A DNA stretch of 20,146 nucleotides from Candidatus Gastranaerophilales bacterium. GTDB taxonomy: Bacteria; Cyanobacteriota; Vampirovibrionia; Gastranaerophilales; Gastranaerophilaceae. Position 1 is the first letter of the stretch; each line of letters begins with the position of its first letter. The stretch covers positions 1 to 20,146 of the forward strand of contig CAJULH010000039.1 in NCBI GenBank assembly GCA_910587175.1. The letters run 5' to 3'. The notes beneath the pieces were generated by a model, which had not been told where the DNA came from, searched no databases, and saw only the letters and a list, made by a program, of their open reading frames with translations. Of the stretch, positions 13,218-20,146 are shown one piece after another. Both the position numbers and the translations under genes were made by a program.

Positions 13218-16200
13218 ATGATAAAAGTGAATATGAATTTTGCACCCCTGAAGGGTATTTTAAACATCAGTAATGACAAAAAAAGAAATATTAAAAAAGT
13301 TTCTGTAATACTTGCAGGCATTTTTGCTGCAATATATCTTGCATTTTTGCTCATTTTGCCAAATGTTATAGACTTAAATAAATTTACCCCGATGATATCA
13401 TCGGAAGTTGAAAAAATGACAGGTTTTAAATTTAATGCCAAAAACCTGAAACTGGGTACAACTTTTAAATTCGGAGTAAAATTAAAAGCGGACAGGATTG
13501 CACTGAATTATAAAGACGATTCACCATTACTTAACTTGGCAAAGCCTGAAATTGAAATAAATCTGCCGACAATTCTTATCGGACACATAAATTTAGATAC
13601 AATAAAGGCAGATTCACTGGATGCCTACCTTGTTTTCACCAAGGATAAAAAATATACAGTGATGGAATATGTTGATAAAATCCTGGAAAATGTAACTCCG
13701 GAAGAGCCCAAGGCACAGGAAGAAAAGGGGACAGAGTTTAATTTCCCTATTGAAATCAGAAATATAAACATAAAAGCAGATAAAATCGCACTTCATTTAC
13801 TTGATGAAAATATCAATAAAACATACCTGGCACAATTAAATAATTCTTCGCTTTTGATGAAATCAATGGAAGGACCGCTTTCAATTAAAACCGCAGGGTT
13901 CATAGGAATTGAAGATACCGACACAAAATTTATAAATGTTGATGTTGATTTTAAAACAAAACTCCCCAAATTGGTCTCAAATGATGATAGCTCTAAGGCA
14001 AAAAAAGAGGATGAAGAGTTTGAAATTCCTGATATTAACTTCAACCCTCTAAAAACTTTGGAGGATTTCAACTTTAGGAGCAATGTAACAGCAAAACTGG
14101 ATATCAAAAATATTGAAGATTTTAAGGCGAAGGGAGATTTAAATATTCAAAAATTCAGCCTTAAACTTGCTGATATTCAGCTTCCTGAAAGCTATTTAAA
14201 CTTAAATTTTAAAGACAGAGATATAAATATTGATTCGAAAGTTTTTGTACAAAACGAAGAATTTATACAAACAAAAAGCACGGTTAGAACCGGTAAAAAA
14301 TCCAAACTTGATTTAAACGTTAAAACAGACAAAATTACAATAAAAAGCATAAAAGATATCGTAGGCGCACTCCTTGAAATTTGCTGCATAGAAAATGATA
14401 TCAAAAATATGACAGCAAAAGGATATATCAAGGGGGACTTTGATTTAGCTACAGATTTTAAAACCATAAAATCAAACGGTGAATTCAGGCTAAATGAAGG
14501 TGAAATAAAATATCCAAAAGCAGGTTTAAATCTGACTGATATGAAGGCATTTTTAGACTTTTCAGAAAATGCATTGAATATTAAGGACACAAGCGCTTTT
14601 GTAAACGGGGCAAAATTTGATATCAAAGGAGAAATTGCATCAAATTCCGATATCAATTTAAATATCCAATCCGACCCTTTAAAAATAAAAGATTTGGTGA
14701 ACCTTGCTGTTGAATTTAAGGCAGTAAATAAAAAGGATATTGCAGATTTTGAATTTAACGATGGTGCTTTAACGCTTTTAATCAATGTTCTTGGAGATTT
14801 TAAAAATATCCAACCAAAAGCAGACATAAATCTGGATAATTTTAAAATGCTTGTTAAAAGTGCCAAAATGCCAATTAGTATCGACAATATAAGCATAACA
14901 GCCCGTCCGAAAGACAAAGCGGATATTGATGCTGAAATTAATGTAAAAAATATAAGCGCTTCAATGCCTGAACCAAAACTGAATTTTAGCGCACCAAATG
15001 CAAAAATTACAGCAGATATGTCAAAAATTATAATAGAACCTTTGAGTGCAACCCTGGAAGGTACAAAAATAAATGTATCCGGGGATGTTTCAGACTATAT
15101 GAAAGCTCCCGTATTAAACATCAAAATAAACGGAAACGTACACCCGAACACCGTTTTCGCTTTTATTCCAAAAGAATTTAGAAAAGGAATATTATACAAA
15201 GGCGCAATGCCTTACAATGCCTTGATTTCAGGCACAATTGAAAATATAAAAATAACAGGCAGTATGATAACAGACCCCGCTAATTTTATAAGCATAATAG
15301 AAATTCCTTCAATAAAAGGTTTGCAAAATACTTTAAACCTTGATATGGCACTTAAAAATGATATTCTTGATTTAAATGAAATTGCAGTAAAATCCGCGGG
15401 CAGCAAGCTTGCAAATATTAAAGGACAGGTAAAAAATATCTATGCGAAAGAACCGGTACTTGCAGGTGTAAATGTAAGCCTGCCCGGCAGAACAAAAATA
15501 ATTATTCCGCCTCTTGCAAACACAAGCCTTGAAGCGACAGGAGATATTATGCTTTCAGGCGGAGCTTTCTCGCCTGAAATAAGCGGAAATATAAATGTTG
15601 CAAATGTAAATTATCCGGATTTTGGCTTTACGCTTGAAGATTTGGCTTTGAATTTTAACAAAACAACAATGACCGCCAAAGCAAAAGGTGCAAATGTTGC
15701 AAAATCAGACTTTGCCGGAGATGCCAATATCTCAACAAACTTTGCAAAGGGCGTTGTGATTAATAATCTAAACTACAGCTCCGGTTTTATTGATACAGAT
15801 GCCCTGCTTGCCCTTGCAGAAAAGGCTATGAGTACCATGCCGGCACCTGCTCCTGCAGCTTCTTCAGGAGGCACTACAGCTCCTGCAGACCTCGGGGTGA
15901 TTATAAAAGGCGGACAGGCAAAGATAGCTAAATTAAAATCAGGAACACTGATTGTTGAAAATATAAACTATGATCACACACTTTTGAATAATGTTTACAA
16001 ATTGAACAACCTGAATGCAATCTTTGCAAAAGGAAATGCAAACGGCACCTGTTCATATAATGTCATAAACGGAAAAATAGCTGTTGACATGCAGGCGGAA
16101 AATATCTCTTTAAGAGATGCCGCAAAAGCATTTATAGGACTTGACCTTGTTAAAAGCGGTACACTTCAGGGAAAAGCTAAATTAACACTATCCGGTGCCA

Positions 16201-16994
16201 CCTTTGAAGAGCAGATGAGAACATTAAACGGAACTGTATCTTTTGATGTAAAAGATGGCGAATATGGTGAAAACATCAGCTTTGGCAGATTTATAAACGC
16301 TTCAAACGTAGCAAGTGCCGGTACATTTGCTTCATCTTTGAATACCGTCATATCCAAAGTGAATTCTTTAAATACACAGGAATTTAAAGATATAACAGGA
16401 CTTTTAAGCTTTAATAACGGTATTGCAAACGTTGCAAACTTTAAATCCCAGGGACCAAATATGAGCCTTTATGCAACAGGCACGTACAATATATTAAACA
16501 ATTATGCTAATTTAAAGATAACAGGCAAGGTTTCTTCAAAGGTTGCAGGGGTTTTAGGAACTCTTGGAATGGATAAGATACAAAGCACCGTAGAAAAGGC
16601 GTCAGCAAGCGCAGAAAAGGCAATAAATAAAGTGGCAGACAACCTGAGTGCAAAATTATCCGAAAACAAGGGTGTTCAAACAGGACTTGCAATACTTGGT
16701 GCAATTAAAAATGCCCAAACAGGTGAAACTGCAACCGGAACATCAACCGAACAAAAAACAGCAGGGCAGCTGGTTACAAGTATAATAAAAGAAAAAACAA
16801 ATCCGCTTTTCGGAGTAATTCCGGCAGGGGACATTTCAAATATACCGCCATTGTCCACAAATGAAACAGAAAATACAAAGAATTTTCAGGTTGCAATAAA
16901 TGGTCTTATCACAAATCCAAAATCCATAAAATCCCTGAAATTCCAAAGTGTGCCCAAAAGTACAAATACCGCAGGCGCAACAGCTGCACAATAA
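13218..16994 (+). CDS. AsmA-like envelope protein, 1258 aa
   Basis: Last gene of the TonB-ExbB-ExbD-ExbD operon, starting 23 bases after the second ExbD with a good AAGGAAG ribosome site. A basic cytoplasmic N-terminus and one membrane segment (about residues 28-48) are followed by an AsmA-type opening (DLNKFTPMISSEVEKMTGF) and about 1000 residues of repeated beta strands with many K-x-D-I-x-L-type units. There is a Pro/Ala/Ser/Gly linker near residue 875 (PAPAPAASSGG). The AsmA C-terminal domain follows (LNGTVSFDVKDGEYG, EFKDITGLLSF, NMSLYATGTYNI, KITGKVSSKVAGVLG). A helical Ala/Lys/Thr-rich tail precedes a final strand segment. Its length is close to that of E. coli TamB and YhdP. A bridge-like lipid-transfer role in the periplasm is inferred from the family. 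Operon membership suggests a functional link with the proton-driven motor. Confidence 0.9.
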   Translation: MIKVNMNFAPLKGILNISNDKKRNIKKVSVILAGIFAAIYLAFLLILPNVIDLNKFTPMISSEVEKMTGFKFNAKNLKLGTTFKFGVKLKADRIALNYKDDSPLLNLAKPEIEINLPTILIGHINLDTIKADSLDAYLVFTKDKKYTVMEYVDKILENVTPEEPKAQEEKGTEFNFPIEIRNINIKADKIALHLLDENINKTYLAQLNNSSLLMKSMEGPLSIKTAGFIGIEDTDTKFINVDVDFKTKLPKLVSNDDSSKAKKEDEEFEIPDINFNPLKTLEDFNFRSNVTAKLDIKNIEDFKAKGDLNIQKFSLKLADIQLPESYLNLNFKDRDINIDSKVFVQNEEFIQTKSTVRTGKKSKLDLNVKTDKITIKSIKDIVGALLEICCIENDIKNMTAKGYIKGDFDLATDFKTIKSNGEFRLNEGEIKYPKAGLNLTDMKAFLDFSENALNIKDTSAFVNGAKFDIKGEIASNSDINLNIQSDPLKIKDLVNLAVEFKAVNKKDIADFEFNDGALTLLINVLGDFKNIQPKADINLDNFKMLVKSAKMPISIDNISITARPKDKADIDAEINVKNISASMPEPKLNFSAPNAKITADMSKIIIEPLSATLEGTKINVSGDVSDYMKAPVLNIKINGNVHPNTVFAFIPKEFRKGILYKGAMPYNALISGTIENIKITGSMITDPANFISIIEIPSIKGLQNTLNLDMALKNDILDLNEIAVKSAGSKLANIKGQVKNIYAKEPVLAGVNVSLPGRTKIIIPPLANTSLEATGDIMLSGGAFSPEISGNINVANVNYPDFGFTLEDLALNFNKTTMTAKAKGANVAKSDFAGDANISTNFAKGVVINNLNYSSGFIDTDALLALAEKAMSTMPAPAPAASSGGTTAPADLGVIIKGGQAKIAKLKSGTLIVENINYDHTLLNNVYKLNNLNAIFAKGNANGTCSYNVINGKIAVDMQAENISLRDAAKAFIGLDLVKSGTLQGKAKLTLSGATFEEQMRTLNGTVSFDVKDGEYGENISFGRFINASNVASAGTFASSLNTVISKVNSLNTQEFKDITGLLSFNNGIANVANFKSQGPNMSLYATGTYNILNNYANLKITGKVSSKVAGVLGTLGMDKIQSTVEKASASAEKAINKVADNLSAKLSENKGVQTGLAILGAIKNAQTGETATGTSTEQKTAGQLVTSIIKEKTNPLFGVIPAGDISNIPPLSTNETENTKNFQVAINGLITNPKSIKSLKFQSVPKSTNTAGATAAQ

Positions 16995-17018
16995 AATTTA
17001 CTAAATTTTAAAAACCCA

Positions 17019-17051
17019 AAAATGGCAGTGTTTTTATTATGCTGCCATTTT
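17019..17051. terminator. bidirectional hairpin terminator between the operon and the M16 gene
   Basis: AAAATGGCAG (17019-17028) pairs with CTGCCATTTT (17042-17051) over 10 bp with a 13-base loop. Leftward transcripts are followed by TTTTTGGGTTTTT, a good U-tract; the rightward tract (TTTTAGTTTGT) is weaker. The M16 stop codon (17037-17039) is in the loop and its last sense codons form one arm. Confidence 0.8.
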
Positions 17052-20039
17052 AGTTTGTATTCCCGGCTGCACAGGCACTTCACCGGTCACAACACCAAGA
17101 GTATTTAAATATCCAATCTGATTGTTTATTGTATCTTCACTTGCAAGGATAGAATACAAGGGTTTATTTGAGAATATGTGTCTTGCTGCAGCCTGAATGT
17201 CCTGAGGAGTCATTTTATCTATAGCTCTTACATATTCATCCATTCTCTTAACCCCGTATGGCTGATGCAGGTTCATTGCAAGAAGAGCCGTTTTGGAGCC
17301 CGGCAATTCTGTCTGCCTTGCATATTTTTGCTTCAGAATCATCTTTGCACTGTTTAGCTCATCCTCGCTAACAGGCTCATTCATAAGCTTTTGTGTATGG
17401 TTTTCAAAACCAACCAAAGACTTTTGCAAGTTATCATATTTTATATCATTTTGTCTTTTATCATCCGTGGTAGATAAAATAGACATAGTTAAAACACCGG
17501 TATCTTCAAACGATTGGACAGTGCTTGATACCCTGTACGCAAGCTTTTGCTTTTCCCTTAAATCCTGAAACAGTCTTGAAGAAGGAGAACCGCCAAGAAT
17601 TGTGTTTAGAAGCTCAAATTTTACTTCATCATCAATGTTACCGCTCATTTTGAAGGTATACGTTTTGTTTATCTGTGCCTGGTTTCTTTCCTCCATATCC
17701 AATAAAACCTTTGAAATTTGGTTTTCTTTAAACCGGTTGTAAATGGGAGTGTATGCAGGAAGAAGCTTTTTGAATTGTTTATTTGGGGTATTTATCTTTG
17801 CAAATACTTCATTTTTTAATTCCGGTTTGTTTTTAAAAGGAGCACTTACAACAAAAGCAGAAGTAGAATTTTGAATCATGCTGTTGTAATGGTTTATAAC
17901 ATCGTTCAAAGTAAGAGTTTTAAGACCGGCTAAAATCTGTTCGGGCTTTGCAAAATAATCACCAAACATGCTATCCAGAATATTGCTTGATGCATCTTTA
18001 CTTAAAGAATAGAAATAGGCTTCCAAATCTGTCTTTACCTTGTTAAAATCAGCTTCGGTAAACCTTGGGGCATAGAGCGCTTCTTTCATTGTGTCTATTG
18101 ATTTACCAACACCGTCTTCCAAACAAATAGCATTTAAAGAAATCTGAAAACCGTTTGCGTCAGCAGAATATGTTACCCCGTTTAATTCTGCATCAGAAAT
18201 AAATTCATCCCTGCTTTTATATGCGCTGCCATTGTTTAAAAGTTCAGTTAAAACATAAGCAACCGCAGGATTTTTGGGTACGGATTCTTTTGATGTTAAG
18301 CGCCATTCCAAATAACACGGTTCTGTTGGATAATCATTTAAAACACAGTGAGTATTATCAGGTAATACAACCTCTTCAACATTAGTTGTTGTAATATCTC
18401 TTGATGAGAATGACACCTGCTGACCAACCACACCGCCTGTCGGCACCATATTTATATTTTGCGCCTTTGAATTCACAGAATGGAGAGAATATTTACTCTT
18501 TTTGTAGTTATTTAAAATCTCTTCCTCTGAAACATTTGCAGGATGGACAACAGCAATAGATGCTTTATTTAAATTTACAAAGTTTTTTGCAGCCATCTGA
18601 ATATCATATGGCGTCAGCGCATTTACAGCATTTTTATAATCCGAAATTGAATTAAAATCTCCATCCAAAAGACTTGTTCCGATAGTATCGCAGATGGCTG
18701 AAGAATCCTGGAAATTTATTGCAACAGATTTTAAGATATAGTTTTTTAAAACTTTCATTTCATTCTCAGTAGGCGGGTTCTGGGCAAGATTTTCAATTGT
18801 GGAATAGAAAATATCCAGCGCTTCCTGTTCTTTGCCGGATGGTGTCACCATTTGGAATAAAAATGCCTGCGGGTCTTCTTTTTTAAGTCCGACCTTTTGC
18901 ATCTGAAAATCAGCATATCCGTTTATTTCTTCAAGGGATTTTGAAAGTCTGGAATTCACACTTCCTATTAAAAATACACCAAGAGCACGTGCTGCAATGT
19001 TTGATTTAAAAACCCCTGCAGCGGGACCGCTAAATGCAGCAAGAACAGATGTGCAATTATCCGTTGGGGATTTATAATCCGCACGGACAGATGAATTAAT
19101 AGGTGTCAAAGTCTCGCTTCTTCTGTAATATTCAGGGTTTTGGGCAGCTTTTTGGGTAAAATTTTTCGAGATAAGCTCCATGGTTTTTTGCGGGTCAACA
19201 TCCCCGACAACCACAGTATAGAGATTATCCGGCGTATAATGCCTTTGCCAGTAATCAACAACTTTTGGTCTGTCTAATGAGTTTACAGTTTGAATAGAAC
19301 CCGCAACAAGATTATCAGAATTTGACTTTATCTGAAAAAGATTCCTGATTACATCATTTGCAGCTATTGTAACCATATCATCATTCACCATACTAATTTC
19401 AGAAGTCACAGGACCCTTTTCCTTTTCAATCATATCATTTGGAAACAGTGGTCTTGTAATCATATCAGCATGCATTGAAATTGTTTTTTCAAGGTCGCTA
19501 TCAGACATTAGGGCAGATTCAATATAATAATCTGTCTGGGCATAATCTGTCGACGCATTTGTCGAAGAACCCATTTTGCTGATTTCATTAAAAAACTGTC
19601 CCGGAGCCAGATTTTGGCTGCCGTTAAAAAGATTATGCTCAATAAAATGACTGATTCCCCTGATTGGATCAGTTTCATTCATTGAACCTGAATTGACAAA
19701 TGTTTTAACAATAGTTGAACCTTCTTTTGGCATAATAGCCACTTTTTGCCCGTTTTGGAGCATATAAAGGTAGATATCATCGCCGTACGGTGTTTTTTGG
19801 GTGCCAAGAAATGTATACGAAACAGGCAGATTAGGATTTATAACATTATTATACAGACCATAAACAGGATTTGTAGCATTATTTGTAGCAATTTGCGGAT
19901 TGAAAGCATAGTAATATCCGCCATTTACTGTACCATAATAAGGTGCCTGCATACCAGGCTGCTGAATTTGCGGCATAGCATAGGGAGCATTTGGATATGC
20001 ATTTTGAATATTAAAGCTGTTAATATTGTTTAAACTCAT
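17037..20039 (-). CDS. M16 family metallopeptidase (insulinase/pitrilysin type), 1000 aa
   Basis: Zinc peptidase of the inverzincin clan. The inverted zinc motif HFIEH (His131, Glu134, His135) lies in GISHFIEHNLFNG, and the third ligand is probably Glu214 in EKGPVTSEIS, about 79 residues on, with Glu207 seven residues before it as in the family. The protein contains two M16 halves. The second (from about residue 560) has no HxxEH but keeps the late R/Y-type segment SSRLFQDLREKQKLAYRVSS (about 818-837). One active and one inactive half in a single chain form the usual clamshell. Residues 1-75 are a low-complexity Asn/Pro/Tyr/Gln-rich leader. No signal peptide or membrane segment is seen, so the enzyme may be cytoplasmic or exported by an unrecognised route. 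Substrates are usually short peptides. No Shine-Dalgarno or clear promoter was found. It is convergent with the AsmA operon. Confidence 0.92.
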   Translation of the reverse strand: MSLNNINSFNIQNAYPNAPYAMPQIQQPGMQAPYYGTVNGGYYYAFNPQIATNNATNPVYGLYNNVINPNLPVSYTFLGTQKTPYGDDIYLYMLQNGQKVAIMPKEGSTIVKTFVNSGSMNETDPIRGISHFIEHNLFNGSQNLAPGQFFNEISKMGSSTNASTDYAQTDYYIESALMSDSDLEKTISMHADMITRPLFPNDMIEKEKGPVTSEISMVNDDMVTIAANDVIRNLFQIKSNSDNLVAGSIQTVNSLDRPKVVDYWQRHYTPDNLYTVVVGDVDPQKTMELISKNFTQKAAQNPEYYRRSETLTPINSSVRADYKSPTDNCTSVLAAFSGPAAGVFKSNIAARALGVFLIGSVNSRLSKSLEEINGYADFQMQKVGLKKEDPQAFLFQMVTPSGKEQEALDIFYSTIENLAQNPPTENEMKVLKNYILKSVAINFQDSSAICDTIGTSLLDGDFNSISDYKNAVNALTPYDIQMAAKNFVNLNKASIAVVHPANVSEEEILNNYKKSKYSLHSVNSKAQNINMVPTGGVVGQQVSFSSRDITTTNVEEVVLPDNTHCVLNDYPTEPCYLEWRLTSKESVPKNPAVAYVLTELLNNGSAYKSRDEFISDAELNGVTYSADANGFQISLNAICLEDGVGKSIDTMKEALYAPRFTEADFNKVKTDLEAYFYSLSKDASSNILDSMFGDYFAKPEQILAGLKTLTLNDVINHYNSMIQNSTSAFVVSAPFKNKPELKNEVFAKINTPNKQFKKLLPAYTPIYNRFKENQISKVLLDMEERNQAQINKTYTFKMSGNIDDEVKFELLNTILGGSPSSRLFQDLREKQKLAYRVSSTVQSFEDTGVLTMSILSTTDDKRQNDIKYDNLQKSLVGFENHTQKLMNEPVSEDELNSAKMILKQKYARQTELPGSKTALLAMNLHQPYGVKRMDEYVRAIDKMTPQDIQAAARHIFSNKPLYSILASEDTINNQIGYLNTLGVVTGEVPVQPGIQTKMAA

Positions 20040-20085
20040 ATTTTTAAATTTAAAGGCACCGTACTTATTTAATAAAACCCTAAAC

Positions 20086-20116
20086 TTGAAAATATTGCAT
20101 GAAAGTTGAAAATATT
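20086..20116. repeat. pair of 11-bp direct repeats upstream of the M16 gene
   Basis: TTGAAAATATT occurs at 20086-20096 and again at 20106-20116, exactly 20 bp apart (about two helical turns). It lies 47-77 bases before the M16 start codon, in the only non-coding stretch at this end (20040-20146). The spacing suggests a binding site for a dimeric regulator or tandem operator. No regulator is identified, and the sequence is AT-rich enough that chance is possible. Confidence 0.4.
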
Positions 20117-20146
20117 ATTAAGCTTTTTTAAGCCAAAGATAAAAGT

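Noticed and set aside
14192..14917. 241-codon minus-strand open frame inside the second AsmA-like gene
   Set aside because: Rich in Ser, Phe, Leu and Ile as expected from reading the complement of an AT-rich Lys/Asp/Asn-coding frame; no ribosome site and no recognisable domain.
1..20146. CRISPR array, tRNA, rRNA, insertion sequence or phage genes
   Set aside because: No regularly spaced repeats, tRNA-like cloverleaf segments, transposase or integrase motifs, or terminal inverted repeats were seen on either strand.

Overview
The window is an AT-rich bacterial chromosomal contig end from a diderm (Gram-negative type) organism. It encodes lipoprotein maturation (Lgt), a TonB/TolA-ExbB-ExbD energising complex, two very large AsmA-like envelope proteins and several exported proteins. 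The gene set and base composition would fit an uncultured gut lineage such as the non-photosynthetic cyanobacterial relatives (Vampirovibrionia/Gastranaerophilales). That assignment is inference from general resemblance and cannot be proved from the sequence alone. There are no tRNA, rRNA, CRISPR or mobile-element signatures. The first 43 bases are not genomic: they are Illumina adapter left on the contig end.

Layout. (1) 44-957, minus strand: a small acidic unknown protein followed by a CxxCxxCC (YkgJ-type) metal-cluster protein whose C-terminus is cut off by the adapter. (2) 1026-2546, plus strand: cofactor-independent phosphoglycerate mutase (gpmI), ending in a hairpin shared with the convergent lgt gene. 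(3) 8768 down to 2580, minus strand: a giant AsmA-like protein, a TPR protein with a possible lipoprotein signal, and lgt, with a likely internal promoter before the TPR gene. (4) 8834-10283, plus strand: two small exported proteins of unknown function. The first diverges from the giant AsmA gene and appears to share a palindromic -35 element with it. (5) 10384-16994, plus strand: a compact operon of TonB/TolA-like protein, ExbB/TolQ, two ExbD/TolR proteins and a second AsmA-like protein. (6) 20039 down to 17037, minus strand: a 1000-residue M16 metallopeptidase, convergent with the operon and sharing a hairpin terminator with it.

Most of the window concerns the cell envelope. The operon at 10384-16994 joins a proton-motive-force motor (ExbB/ExbD/TonB) to an AsmA-like protein of the class now thought to bridge the periplasm for lipid transfer. 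A paralogous AsmA-like protein lies a few kilobases away beside lgt. An energised lipid- or envelope-maintenance system is a reasonable hypothesis, but it rests on gene order, not on a seen mechanism. The two ExbD genes share a 79-bp segment that differs at one base although the rest of the proteins is strongly diverged. Several genes at the head of transcription units have a -10 box placed so that the transcript would begin at or beside the start codon (leaderless).
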